Below are positions 51,231 to 60,569 of a stretch of 64,000 nt of DNA, piece by piece (within the stretch, counting starts at the first letter, position 1; every line of letters begins with the position of its first letter). This stretch comes from Bacillota bacterium (GTDB lineage Bacteria > Bacillota > UBA4882 > UBA8346), in contig JAEXDA010000039.1 in assembly GCA_023401925.1 (NCBI GenBank), positions 86,277 to 150,276 of the forward strand. The letters run 5' to 3'. Made by a program: the position numbers and the translations under genes. The notes beneath the pieces were generated by a model. It was not told where the DNA came from. It ran no database searches and saw only the letters and a program-made list of their open reading frames with translations.

Positions 51231-52241
51231 TTATTTCATGGCTTTGTTTAAAGGCCCCGGATCCACAAAATTTTTCGGATCCACGTATTGTTGAAGCTGC
51301 CCGTTTTTAACAAAAGCCTTGATCAGATTATCGTACATTTTATAAACCGACCCGTCTTGCAACATCCGGTCGAGATCTTTGGAAGAATAGTACTGCGTGA
51401 CCGAGGCCATTTGTGCTAATTGCTCCGGCTTAACCTGAACCAACAATTTTCCGGTGAATTCAATGGAATGATTGAGGTTCTTTTTGCGGTAATCATTGGC
51501 TTTGATCCAGCCTTTCATAAAACGGACCACCAAATCGGGATTTTTCTCCAGAAAATTCGGGCGTACCAAATAACTGGCAGGTGAAGCTTTGTCCGGATAA
51601 TCCTTATAACTGGCTAACACCATCACATTTTCTTTCTTCAACTGTTTTTCAATCTCCACGGTGTAGGGCGACCAAATCGCTGCCGCATCGACCTTACCCG
51701 CTACAAAAGCAGCCACAACTCCGGCCACATCCATATTGACGATGTTAACATCCGCCGGATTAATGTTATTTCGCTCTAAAGCCAATAATAACAGCTGTTC
51801 TCCAGTGGTACCCTTGGGTGTAGCCACCGTCTTTCCCTTTAAATCCTTGACTGATTTAACACCCGACTTCTTGGTAGCCAATATCGAATCACTAAAACCG
51901 ATATTGTCAATGGTGAGAATTTTGGCTAATCCTTGAGCAGCTAAAAAGGTAGCGCCGGGTCCGATATATCCCAGATCCACATCACCGGCGGCCATGGCCT
52001 GCAATTCCAGGGGGCCGCTTAAAAAACTAATCGGATTGACTTTAATCCCATATTCCTCGAAAAACTTCTTTTCCATACCGACTGCGACGATCGAGGCGGC
52101 GTTCATATCGGGCATATAAGCAACATTAACCGTAACCAAATTTTGTTTGGCGATAACCACCCCGGTTAGCGCGGCTGCCAGCACCAACATCAAGGTGATA
52201 CCCATTAAGATCTTGCCTCTTCTTACTTTTACGTTGAACAT
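51231..52241 (-). CDS. NitT/TauT-type substrate-binding protein (NMT1/SsuA-like)
   Basis: 336 aa from the ATG at 52241 (GGAGGGG upstream). Signal peptide GKILMGITLMLVLAAALTGV. Family motifs are YIGPGATFLAAQG after MAAGDVDLG, KSVKDLKGKTVATPKGTTGE, NIVNMDVAGVVAAFVAGKVD and AAIWSPYTVEIEKQL. Such proteins bring in sulfonates, nitrate or pyrimidine precursors. Encoded last in the permease-ATPase-binding protein string. No desulfonating enzyme is nearby, so the substrate remains open. A paralogue is at 56845-57855. Confidence 0.9.
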   Translation of the reverse strand: MFNVKVRRGKILMGITLMLVLAAALTGVVIAKQNLVTVNVAYMPDMNAASIVAVGMEKKFFEEYGIKVNPISFLSGPLELQAMAAGDVDLGYIGPGATFLAAQGLAKILTIDNIGFSDSILATKKSGVKSVKDLKGKTVATPKGTTGEQLLLLALERNNINPADVNIVNMDVAGVVAAFVAGKVDAAAIWSPYTVEIEKQLKKENVMVLASYKDYPDKASPASYLVRPNFLEKNPDLVVRFMKGWIKANDYRKKNLNHSIEFTGKLLVQVKPEQLAQMASVTQYYSSKDLDRMLQDGSVYKMYDNLIKAFVKNGQLQQYVDPKNFVDPGPLNKAMK

Positions 52242-52307
52242 TTTTTCCCCTCCCTGATTTTTGTTTATACATCCCTTGTGGGGTTTGTACCATCTTGCAG
52301 ACAAACT

Positions 52308-53096
52308 TTATTTCCTTACCGCCAAATACTCCTGATAAACGTTGTTCCAAAGATAGTTCTTGATTTCATTGAATTGCGAAGTCAATTTGATGGACTGATT
52401 CCGCGGATAAGGGATGTCCACCTTGACTATCTCCTTGATTCTTCCCGGCCTGGCGCTCATCACCACGATCTTTTGGGAAAGGATGACGGCTTCCTCCACA
52501 TCATGGGTGATGAAGAAGCAGGTTTTTTGCTCGTTTTGCCAGGTGTTCAGAAGATCCTCTTGTAGTTGGGCCCTGGTTTGCGCGTCTAGCGCCCCAAAGG
52601 GTTCATCCATTAACAGGACTTCCGGTTTTACCGCATAAGCTCTAGCGATGGCAACCCGTTGTTTCATACCGCCCGATAATTCTTTGGGATAAGCTTCCTG
52701 AAAATCTTTCAGTCCAACCAATTCCAAATATTTCAAGGCTGTTTGGCGGCGTTCTTCTTTTCCGATTTTTTGAAGCTTCAACCCGAATTCCACATTCTTG
52801 AGCACGGTTTTCCAGGGAAACAAGGCATATTGTTGAAAAACCACTCCCCGGTCCCGCCCCGGTCCGGTCACAATTTTGTCGTCAACTTTGACAACGCCTT
52901 CACTGGGCCCTTCCAGACCGGCCACGATATTCAATAAGGTTGATTTGCCGCAACCGCTCGGTCCGATGACGGATACAAATTCTTTTTCGCGAATCTCCAA
53001 TTTAACATTATCAAGAGCCTTGATTTCGCCATTTCTTCCTTTAAAAATCTTGCTGACATTTTCAATACTAATCTTGGGCTGTTGCTCATTTTTCAT
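52308..53096 (-). CDS. NitT/TauT-type ABC transporter ATPase (SsuB/TauB-like)
   Basis: 262 aa from the ATG at 53096, overlapping the end of the permease gene. Walker A GPSGCGKSTLLNIVAGLEG, Q-loop VFQQYALFPWKTVLKNV, signature LSGGMKQRVAIARAYAV, Walker B VLLMDEPFGALDAQTR and switch FFITHDVEEAVILSQ are all intact. The SGGMKQR form is typical of the SsuB/TauB/NrtD group. Energises the importer formed with the adjacent permease. Confidence 0.94.
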   Translation of the reverse strand: MKNEQQPKISIENVSKIFKGRNGEIKALDNVKLEIREKEFVSVIGPSGCGKSTLLNIVAGLEGPSEGVVKVDDKIVTGPGRDRGVVFQQYALFPWKTVLKNVEFGLKLQKIGKEERRQTALKYLELVGLKDFQEAYPKELSGGMKQRVAIARAYAVKPEVLLMDEPFGALDAQTRAQLQEDLLNTWQNEQKTCFFITHDVEEAVILSQKIVVMSARPGRIKEIVKVDIPYPRNQSIKLTSQFNEIKNYLWNNVYQEYLAVRK

Positions 53097-53097
53097 T

Positions 53098-53925
53098 TTA
53101 TGACCTCCTGACATCCTGCCATCCGGTTAATTTTTTCTCCAAGAACAATAAAACTTTATCCAGGATAAAACCAATGATCCCGATGATTAAAATTCCTAAG
53201 ATTACCAGATCCATCCGGAAATATAATCCCGCCTCCTGAATCATGTTGCCAAGGCCCTTGGTGGCTCCGGTCATTTCCGCCGCTACCAATGTAGTCATCC
53301 CGGTGCTGATACCCAGACGGAGAGCAACCATAATATAAGGAGTTGACGCCGGAACCACCACATTAAAGAAAATGTTGCGATCGTTCGCTCCCAGCACTCT
53401 GGCCGCTTTGAGCATGGTCGTATCAATACTGCAGACTCCCTGAAAAATCGTTATCACCATGACCAAAAAAGTACAGATGAAAATGACCGAGATTTTAGCG
53501 CCCTCACCGATGCCTTGCGCCACAATGACCAGCGGAATCAGGGCAATCGGGGGAATCGTGCGGAAAAATTGAATCCAAGGCTCTACCAATCCCCGGATTA
53601 ATTTATACCAGCCCATCAAAAAAGCGACCGGCACCGCAGCCAGGAAAGCCAGGGCAAACCCGGATAAAACCCTGAATAAACTGGCGGTGATATTCACATA
53701 TAACCGACTGCTCGCCGCTTCCGCCATCAGGGTTTTGTATATTTTAAAGGGGCTAACCAGAATGACTCCCACCTCTTTAATTTGGGACAAAAGGACCCAC
53801 ACTAAAAAGCCCAAACATAAAGATACTAAAACCATTATCCGGTGGTCGATCCGATCCCAGAACGGTGTTTTAACTTGATTTTTGGGAACCGACTCCGTTT
53901 GCGTTAAAGTTGTAATCTTTGCCAT
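53098..53925 (-). CDS. NitT/TauT-type ABC transporter permease (SsuC/TauC-like)
   Basis: 275 aa from the ATG at 53925 (GGAGG, 7 nt); a second ATG one codon earlier is possible. Six hydrophobic helices. EAA region KAARVLGANDRNIFFNVVVP, followed by ASTPYIMVALRLGISTGMTT and ATKGLGNMIQEAGLYFRMDL, all typical of the SsuC/TauC group. The hydrophilic N-terminus (about 30 residues) is cytoplasmic. First gene of the importer operon; it follows the pair 3 regulator by about 195 bp. Confidence 0.93.
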   Translation of the reverse strand: MAKITTLTQTESVPKNQVKTPFWDRIDHRIMVLVSLCLGFLVWVLLSQIKEVGVILVSPFKIYKTLMAEAASSRLYVNITASLFRVLSGFALAFLAAVPVAFLMGWYKLIRGLVEPWIQFFRTIPPIALIPLVIVAQGIGEGAKISVIFICTFLVMVITIFQGVCSIDTTMLKAARVLGANDRNIFFNVVVPASTPYIMVALRLGISTGMTTLVAAEMTGATKGLGNMIQEAGLYFRMDLVILGILIIGIIGFILDKVLLFLEKKLTGWQDVRRS

Positions 53926-54120
53926 CATTCTTCCTCCATCAATTATTGAAAAAAACCACTTTGTTAACAACATCTACATTATAACGTAACGTTTTCTAAA
54001 AATAAGTTGTATGTTTTATCCAACCCTCACAGGATATCTTGAGCGATCCGTTTTCTTTTGCAACAATCATCCGCTTCTTCTGTTTCTTCAGCTTTTGGCT
54101 GCCGGAATTTGGAGGGACTG

Positions 54121-54801
54121 CTAGAAATTATCAAAATAATTCTTCAGATTCAGTTTCTCAATGAATTCAACCAATCGTTTGGTTCGTTTCATATTACACT
54201 TTTTTAAGATGATGTTGATCTGAGACTTGATCGTGGAAACTTCAACACAGCGGATTTGAGCAATTTCGTAAATCTTCTTTTTATCAATCAACAAGCGGAT
54301 GATTTCCCGTTCCGACTGGGAGAACATGGAGAGAAAACTGACAGCGTTGATAATATCCGACTCCCGCTTGCGGATTCGGGTAAATTCCGAGCGGATTTTA
54401 ACGGCGACCTCCGGCCGGATCGAGGAGCGGTTTTCATAAGCCAGCCGTATACTTTCAATAATTTCTGGGGGAGAAGCCGTTTTCAGCACGTAATCAATGG
54501 CCCCCGCTTCATAAGCGCCAAAAATGGTTTCGTTATCTTCATGCACGGTCAAAAAAACCACCCGGAGATCCGGGTATAACCGGTGAACGGTTTCGGCCGT
54601 GCGAATACCATCAAACCGGTCTTCCATTTCAATATCCGTCAAAAGGATATCAACCCCAACCCGTTCCATGACTTTAAATATTTCTTCTCCCCTGCCGGCT
54701 TCACCGACGACTTCCATATCATCATTTTCATTAATCATACCGACAAAATATTCCCGCAAAATATCCGAATCTTCTGCCACCAAAACACGGATTACGTTCA
54801 T
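54121..54801 (-). CDS. LuxR/NarL-like response regulator (pair 3)
   Basis: 226 aa from the ATG at 54801, which lies 2 nt after the kinase stop; the GTG six bases earlier is part of the ribosome site. Receiver with E10/D11, D56 (ILLTDIEMEDRFDG), T in FLTVHEDN and K in DYVLKTAS. HTH: FSQSEREIIRLLIDK, then STIKSQINIILKKCNMKRTK. Very similar in layout to the regulators at 34160 and 48708. Possible target: the ABC importer genes directly downstream. Confidence 0.9.
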   Translation of the reverse strand: MNVIRVLVAEDSDILREYFVGMINENDDMEVVGEAGRGEEIFKVMERVGVDILLTDIEMEDRFDGIRTAETVHRLYPDLRVVFLTVHEDNETIFGAYEAGAIDYVLKTASPPEIIESIRLAYENRSSIRPEVAVKIRSEFTRIRKRESDIINAVSFLSMFSQSEREIIRLLIDKKKIYEIAQIRCVEVSTIKSQINIILKKCNMKRTKRLVEFIEKLNLKNYFDNF

Positions 54802-54803
54802 GT

Positions 54804-56330
54804 TCACCTGTCCCTTTTTCGAATTTTCCCGGTATGGATGTCGATGATCGGGAGAATAATGCTGAAAACACTCCCGCTTTGGGGTTGACTTCTTACCTGA
54901 ATATAACCGTAATGCGACTTAATAATCTGTTTGGCATAGGATAAACCGATCCCCCAATTTTGGGTCGTAATCTTCCGGGTGTAAAAAGGATCAAATATCC
55001 GTCCCAGTTCATTCTGGGATATGCCCATGCCATTATCTTGGATTTCCAGGACACACCAACCCCCTTCCAAATGGGAAGAAATGTCCACCCGGCCGCGGTC
55101 TCTATCTCCGATTGCCTCAAAGGCATTGATGATTACGTTTGAAACGGCCTCCGTCAGATAAAAAATATCAGCGGCGACAGTGATGCTGTCCCTGTTGGTT
55201 GTTTCGATTTTGATATTTTCGGGAACACATTTGATATTGCCAAGTGCTTTATCAACGATTTCTTTAATGTCTACGGGTTTGAGATCCAGCGATATACTTT
55301 TAAATGCCTTATAGAGATGGGTGATCCGTTGCAGCGTTTGATTGGTGATGGTCGAAATCTTTTCCAGATTCTCCTCAACCGCTGCGACTTTTGTTTTGTC
55401 ATCCAAATTCCATTGATGAATCTCCTTGCTTATCTTCTGGGTTACCACCTCAATCATGAGCAACTGATTTTTCAAAGAATGGGTAATCACCGAAACGCCG
55501 CTGTTTACCGATAAAAACTTTTGTTCGTGAAATAAATCCGACATGTCAAGCCGTTTCCCCACATCGGAATATTTCCAAACCGAAAAGAGGCTTAAGACCG
55601 AAGTGATTCCGGTGAAACCAATAAATACGGCCCACTGGAAAACACTTAACGGCGGATTAAAATTGGCAAAATCGGTATACAGATAATAGTAGGTGCGAAT
55701 ATCCGTTAATTGGATCGGCCCCATGAAAACCAGATAAAAATAGAATACCGTCAAAGCAAATATACATAGCAGGATGTATTTTAATTGTTTCCTGACAAAC
55801 TGCAAACTTAACCGATAGTATTGGCTTATGAAACAGTAAAATGTAAAAATTACAGCCAGCAATATCCAAAGGCGGATAATCACGCTGATAACAAAAATTC
55901 CATTGGGCTGCAACAAATATAATAACCGCCGGTAAAACGCAGGTTCATAAATAATGATATTGGCCATACAAAACAGGACGTTTCCCCTCAGCACCCAAAG
56001 TCTCATTTTTCGGGAAATCGAGGTCGCCATGGTCAAACTTAGGCCGATTAAACTCATGACAAAGATGCTTCTCCCTACCGATAACATCCGGCTGATCCAA
56101 TGAATGGAGAGGGAAAAGTTTAAGAAAAAGACCCGGATATTGTCGAAAAGGTATAAAATTTGATTAACGTGGTAGTAGTACCCGCCGTATTTGGATAGAA
56201 AAATAATGTATCCTATCATGCTGAGAAACCATCCAAAAAAAACGAAAGCCATCCAAAAAGCCACCGGCTTTCTGGCCTTAACGATTAAAATAATTGAAGC
56301 CAGGATTAATATGGATAGCAAAATGATCAT
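54804..56330 (-). CDS. 7-TM sensor histidine kinase (pair 3)
   Basis: 508 aa from the ATG at 56330 (AAAGGGTGA upstream). Seven hydrophobic segments in the first 270 or so residues, then H-box VSVITHSLKNQ, N-box NVIINAFEAIGDRDRG, G1 DNGMGISQNE and G2 NWGIGLSYAKQII. Third member of the same kinase type in this window. Coupled to its regulator by the TGA-AC-ATG junction. Transcribed in the same direction as the orphan binding protein upstream and the importer downstream. Confidence 0.9.
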   Translation of the reverse strand: MIILLSILILASIILIVKARKPVAFWMAFVFFGWFLSMIGYIIFLSKYGGYYYHVNQILYLFDNIRVFFLNFSLSIHWISRMLSVGRSIFVMSLIGLSLTMATSISRKMRLWVLRGNVLFCMANIIIYEPAFYRRLLYLLQPNGIFVISVIIRLWILLAVIFTFYCFISQYYRLSLQFVRKQLKYILLCIFALTVFYFYLVFMGPIQLTDIRTYYYLYTDFANFNPPLSVFQWAVFIGFTGITSVLSLFSVWKYSDVGKRLDMSDLFHEQKFLSVNSGVSVITHSLKNQLLMIEVVTQKISKEIHQWNLDDKTKVAAVEENLEKISTITNQTLQRITHLYKAFKSISLDLKPVDIKEIVDKALGNIKCVPENIKIETTNRDSITVAADIFYLTEAVSNVIINAFEAIGDRDRGRVDISSHLEGGWCVLEIQDNGMGISQNELGRIFDPFYTRKITTQNWGIGLSYAKQIIKSHYGYIQVRSQPQSGSVFSIILPIIDIHTGKIRKRDR

Positions 56331-56423
56331 GACGATCACCCTTTCATTCCAGGCCAAGTTTCTCTGGGAAATTACTTATTCAACACGCAACGCTGATATC
56401 TTGCTACTAAAAAAAGGAATATA

Positions 56424-56451
56424 ATTATAAAGATAAATCAGCTTGGTTCAA
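56424..56451 (-). promoter_or_regulatory. probable promoter of kinase/regulator pair 3
   Basis: On the minus strand TTGAAC (56446-56451), 16 bp, TATAAT (56424-56429). The 19-mer ATTATAAAGATAAATCAGC (plus strand, 56424-56442) recurs exactly at 63629-63647 before the second sulfatase. Confidence 0.5.
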
Positions 56452-56471
56452 CTCAAGCCGCCTATTTATTC

Positions 56472-56628
56472 TCGCGCAGAGGCGCTAAGACGCAGAGTGT
56501 GAGATGCGCTTGCAAGATATTTTTTGGTAATTCGTGATATCAGTTTGCCGTGAATAGGAAACGTCTAGGTCAGAAAACCTAGTCTCAAGCGCTTCGTAAT
56601 TTCTCTGCGCCTCCGCGCCTCTGCGGGA
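56472..56628. repeat. 157-bp segment bounded by 26-bp imperfect inverted repeats
   Basis: Ends at 56472-56497 and 56603-56628 match 22 of 26 bases when one is inverted; both are of the GCAGAGGCGC type seen in many genomes. Between them is a small hairpin (CTAGGT/ACCTAG) and no open frame. It occupies much of the 514-bp gap between kinase 3 and the orphan binding protein. Confidence 0.6.
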
Positions 56629-56844
56629 GATATTCTTTTGATTTCAAATCAATAGATAGCTGATAAATCAATACATTCAAATAACCTGCCGAATTACCTT
56701 TATAATCGGAAAAAGGAATATAGCATCGGCGAAAATTGCCTTATCTATATTCCTGCAACACGCATTGATAATCAGACTGCTTTCCGGGAAGAGAAGCTCC
56801 TCTGCGAAGTAGATCCAGCCCCAAGCCTGGGAGTAGTTCCCATT

Positions 56845-57855
56845 TTACATTCCCAATTCTTTGAGGGCCGCTTTAAAATATTGAGGATCCACAAAATTTT
56901 CGGGCGCTACGAATTGGTCAAGTTTTTTATTGTCGACGAAAATTTGTTCCTCGATTCCGTACCACTTCATGGCGGTGCCATCATTATACATCTTTTTAAG
57001 GGTCTTGGTGTTCAGCCAGTTGGTGCCCCCGACCAGCACACCGGCGGTGGCCTCGTCTTGCTGTAAATATTTAGCGGTTATCTTGACGCATTCATCCATG
57101 TGGTTATAGCGGTATTCATTGGCCCGAATCCATGCTTTCATAAATCTTACGGTCGCTTCCCGATTGTTTTCCAGAAATTTAGGGGTAGCTACCCAACTCT
57201 GCGGGAATACGGCTTTCGGTACAAATTCCTTGGAATGCAACAATTGGACCACATTATCCTGGCCTTTAATCTTCTTAATCTCACTGACAAAAGGCTCCCA
57301 GATGGCGGCGGCGTCGATTTTATCGGCGACAAAGGCGGCAACCGCTCCGGCTATATCCATACTGACCACATTAATTTTCGAGACATCCAAATGCGCTTTC
57401 TTACAAGCGATTCCGAAAATCATATCGGCGGTAGTCCCTTTGGGGATGGCGATGGTTTTCCCATACAACCCTTTCAAGCTGGTAATTTTTGATTTTTTGG
57501 TGGCGATAATCAAGTTGCTGACATCGGTGCTATCCATCACCAGTATTTTACAATGTCCTTGCGCGGCGAATACATGAGCGCCGACGCCAAGGTAGCCGAT
57601 ATCAATATCTCCGGCCGCCATTGCCGCCAGTTCCGGAGGGCCGGAAGTAAACTGAACCAATTGCACATCCAGATTTTCATCTTCAAAATATCCCTTTTCC
57701 TGTGCGATTAATACGGTCCCGGCGCCGACAATATGGGGATGATAAGCGAGAGTGATTGAAATTCTCTTGGCGGGTTTGGCGAAAGCAACGGTTCCCAACA
57801 ATGATACCATTACCAATGCGACAAAACAAAATCTGAGTAAAAATCCCTTTTTCAC
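56845..57855 (-). CDS. NitT/TauT-type substrate-binding protein without own transporter
   Basis: 336 aa, GTG start with AAGGGGGAA upstream. Signal peptide KKGFLLRFCFVALVMVSLLG. Paralogue of the protein at 51231-52241: MAAGDIDIGYLGVGAHVFAA, KSKITSLKGLYGKTIAIPKG, NVVSMDIAGAVAAFVADKID and AAIWEPFVSEIKKIKG. No permease or ATPase adjoins it. It lies between a chemoreceptor gene (upstream) and the pair 3 kinase (downstream). It may feed the importer at 52308-53925, or present ligand to the receptor or kinase. Confidence 0.9.
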   Translation of the reverse strand: MKKGFLLRFCFVALVMVSLLGTVAFAKPAKRISITLAYHPHIVGAGTVLIAQEKGYFEDENLDVQLVQFTSGPPELAAMAAGDIDIGYLGVGAHVFAAQGHCKILVMDSTDVSNLIIATKKSKITSLKGLYGKTIAIPKGTTADMIFGIACKKAHLDVSKINVVSMDIAGAVAAFVADKIDAAAIWEPFVSEIKKIKGQDNVVQLLHSKEFVPKAVFPQSWVATPKFLENNREATVRFMKAWIRANEYRYNHMDECVKITAKYLQQDEATAGVLVGGTNWLNTKTLKKMYNDGTAMKWYGIEEQIFVDNKKLDQFVAPENFVDPQYFKAALKELGM

Positions 57856-57979
57856 ATTCTATTCCCCCTTCATTTGTTGTAACGAAAAATTTATCTTTTT
57901 TACATTTTCATTTTACACTTGGTTAACCCGAACGGAAAGTTGTAACATTCATCCACCTTTTTTACTTTTTGATTCTCCT

Positions 57980-58147
57980 GAGAGTAATTTCCATCCTCCC
58001 GAGAATCTCCCTCACGCTCCGGAGAGCAATTCTTATTCTCCCGAGAGTGATTTTCATTCTCCGGAGAATCTCCGCCACTCTCCGAAGAACAATTTTTATT
58101 CTCCCGAGAGTGATTTTCATTCTCCGAAGAATTCCCCTCACGCTCCG
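57980..58147. repeat. 21-bp minisatellite with 63-bp higher-order unit
   Basis: Eight tandem 21-bp units (for example GAGAGTGATTTTCATTCTCC+G and GAGAGCAATTCTTATTCTCC+C). Every third unit is most similar, so the pattern is also 63 bp. Frames on both strands remain open, but the minus frame has no ribosome site and begins just beyond the chemoreceptor terminator. The rest of 57856-58300 shows nothing else but that terminator. Confidence 0.88.
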
Positions 58148-58195
58148 GCAAGAGTATCAAAGCTTTATCCGGACCCATGCCCGGAATTAAAAAAA

Positions 58196-58233
58196 GTATC
58201 CATCAAGATTCCCTAAAGAATCTTGATGGATAC
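58196..58233 (-). terminator. terminator of chemoreceptor gene 2
   Basis: Perfect 16-bp stem GTATCCATCAAGATTC/GAATCTTGATGGATAC with loop CCTAAA, followed on the minus strand by TTTTTTTAATT. Strong rho-independent terminator. Confidence 0.9.
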
Positions 58234-58300
58234 AAAACCGGGGGATTCAACGATGGATTTTGAACCAGTCCGCTCCCAAAGCCCAATAAAACAAAGGCTT

Positions 58301-60421
58301 TTAAGAAACCCTGATTTTAAATTTACCGACACTGCCGGCCAATTGATCGGATATTTTCAACAAATCGGCCGCCAGGGAAGTGACCTGTTCGGCAATGGCC
58401 GTTTGCTCCTGGGCGGATGCGGAAACCTCCTCTGAGGAAGCGGCGGTTTCTTCGGAAATAGCGCCGATATTGGTAATAAAGCCTATTGTTTCTTCCTTTA
58501 CCGTATTCATTGTTTTGATGTTTTCATTGACATCGGAAAGCCGGTGGACGACATTATTCATGGCCTCAATGATCCGGTCGAAAGATTTTTGGGCTTCTTC
58601 AACCGCGGCCAGCTGTTCCATCACAATTTGGTGGGCTTTGGAAACCGTTTGGGTGGAAGTGCGGCCTTTGGTTTCGATCTCCTGTAAAATAATATTGATG
58701 GTCTTGGCAGTCTCACGGGACTCCGCCGCCAATTTATTGATCTCCTCCGCAACGACCGCAAAACCCGAACCATGTTCACCTGCTCTGGCTGCTTCGATGG
58801 CCGCATTTAACGCCAGCAAATTGGTTTGTTCCGAAATTCCGGTAATGGCCTCGGTAAGACTCTTAATCTGTTCGGCGCAGGAACTTAACTCTTGAATATC
58901 CTTAACCGCCGTATCGGTGATAACATCGGTTTCATTGACCCTTTGCGCCAATTGTTCAATCATGGCCTTGGATTGCAAACCCATCCCCCGGACCGATTGG
59001 GTAATCTGTTCCATTTCGCTGGATTGGGAAACAACATTTTCGATCCGTTTGGCCAAATCATCCATTTTTTGAGTGGTTTTTTCTGCCTCTTGCGTTTGTT
59101 CCATGGTGCCACGGCTGATTTCTTCCGTTGCCGTAGCCACTGTTTCCGCAGTATGGGACGATTGGGCCGAGCTTTCTTCCAATACTTTACTTCGTTTAAG
59201 CACTTCGGAAGCGAGCTTTTGGGTATCGCTGATCAACATTTGGATTTGGGTTATCATCCGGTTAAAACTCTGCCCCAGCTGTCCCAACTCATCTTTGCTA
59301 TCCAGCTTGACATTGACGGACAAATCGCCGTTTTCCGCCTGTTTCATCGCCTTCATAACCTGTTGCAAAGGCTGGGAAATCCCCAGCGCCACCATAATGG
59401 AGATGATCACCACCATGATACTGATGATGATTCCCAAGCCCAGGGCCCATAAACCAACCATTCTGGACTGGGCGTATAAATAGGAGTTCGGAGCGATACT
59501 CAGCAGATACCACCCTTTGGCCGGGATGGGATTGACCGTCATGAGTACATTTTTATCCTTCACGCGCTCCGGAAATTTGCCTGATCTTTCTTCCAAGCCG
59601 GCTAGTTTCTTCACAATATTAGGATCGCTGACCAATTCGCTGATGTTTTTGCCCCAATCTTTCTGAAATGGGGAAGCCACCACAATCCCATCCTCTGTAA
59701 TAATCATGGTATAAGGGTGTTTTAAAATTTCTTTTTCCGAGCTATCGGAGGATTCCTTATACAATGTGTAATTGATTACTTTATCCAGTCCGGCAGGGTT
59801 AAAAAATACGCTCACCACTCCGATGGGTTGCAGACTGTCCAAGTCGCCGACGAGCCGGCTGAGTCCTATACCCCCTTTAAGGTAGAACCAATGGAGTTTT
59901 CCCTTGGCGGCAAGTATCTTTCGAAAATCGGGAGTTTTTCGAAATTGATCGGCTGAAATATAACCGCTCCCCGTTTGATAGTGCTGATCATTTTTAAGCG
60001 AATTGAAAAGGATCGATGTATCATTTTCCGAAGCTATCGCCGAATCATCGAATATCTTCCTAAATCTTTGGTTCAGGGCCAGAAAATCCAAATCCCCATT
60101 GTTGACACATTCCGCCAAGGATTGGTTGATCTCACGGCTGGATATCATGTGCGTGGAGAAATCTTCATATTTTTTCAGACTCAAGTCCAGGTTATTGGTA
60201 ACCTGGGTGAGTTCCCGGAGTGAATATTGGGAAATTTTATCGGCAATCGCCGCTTTGGAAATATGGTAGGATATCACTCCCATCAAAGATAAAGGAATAA
60301 TCGATACCGCCAGCAAGATTAAAATCAAACGGTCTCTGATTGACAAATGATTTAAATAGGCGTAATTTTCGGGCTTAGTGAATTGGGCAATCGCTTTTTG
60401 AATCCTGTTAAATTTTATCAT
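58301..60421 (-). CDS. methyl-accepting chemotaxis protein with dCache-like sensor
   Basis: 706 aa. First membrane segment near residues 30-55 (RLILILLAVSIIPLSLMGVI); an outside region of about 270 residues with a Cache layout (SGYISADQFRKTPDFRKIL, PYTMIITEDGIVVASPFQ, PIPAKGWYLLSIAPNSYLYA). Second membrane segment near 325-350, HAMP (MKQAENGDLSVNVKLDSKDE), and signalling tip EQTNLLALNAAIEAARAGEH, followed by GSGFAVVAEEINKLA. dCache receptors bind amino acids, carboxylates or similar small molecules directly. Upstream of the orphan binding protein gene. Confidence 0.94.
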   Translation of the reverse strand: MIKFNRIQKAIAQFTKPENYAYLNHLSIRDRLILILLAVSIIPLSLMGVISYHISKAAIADKISQYSLRELTQVTNNLDLSLKKYEDFSTHMISSREINQSLAECVNNGDLDFLALNQRFRKIFDDSAIASENDTSILFNSLKNDQHYQTGSGYISADQFRKTPDFRKILAAKGKLHWFYLKGGIGLSRLVGDLDSLQPIGVVSVFFNPAGLDKVINYTLYKESSDSSEKEILKHPYTMIITEDGIVVASPFQKDWGKNISELVSDPNIVKKLAGLEERSGKFPERVKDKNVLMTVNPIPAKGWYLLSIAPNSYLYAQSRMVGLWALGLGIIISIMVVIISIMVALGISQPLQQVMKAMKQAENGDLSVNVKLDSKDELGQLGQSFNRMITQIQMLISDTQKLASEVLKRSKVLEESSAQSSHTAETVATATEEISRGTMEQTQEAEKTTQKMDDLAKRIENVVSQSSEMEQITQSVRGMGLQSKAMIEQLAQRVNETDVITDTAVKDIQELSSCAEQIKSLTEAITGISEQTNLLALNAAIEAARAGEHGSGFAVVAEEINKLAAESRETAKTINIILQEIETKGRTSTQTVSKAHQIVMEQLAAVEEAQKSFDRIIEAMNNVVHRLSDVNENIKTMNTVKEETIGFITNIGAISEETAASSEEVSASAQEQTAIAEQVTSLAADLLKISDQLAGSVGKFKIRVS

Positions 60422-60506
60422 CTGTCCTCACTTAACCATTAGTTTTGAGATGAAATGCCGTTTCTATTTTTGAATCCCTTTCACTGCTAATGTAGCAGAG
60501 TTCTTA

Positions 60507-60569
60507 AACCTCGATCCGGCAAGTTTAAATGCGACTGCGGTTTTTGGGGTTACTTGCCGGATTCAAGTT
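60507..60569 (+). repeat. 63-bp dispersed repeat, copy 3
   Basis: Nearly identical to copy 1 (AACCTCGATCCGGCAAGT to ACTTGCCGGATTCAAGTT). Its right end overlaps the stop codon (60568-60570) of the sulfatase gene by two bases. Confidence 0.9.

Noticed and set aside
57900..58178. Minus-strand frame rich in Glu, Asn and Ser over the second minisatellite
   Set aside because: It starts right after the chemoreceptor terminator without a ribosome site; explained by the repeat.
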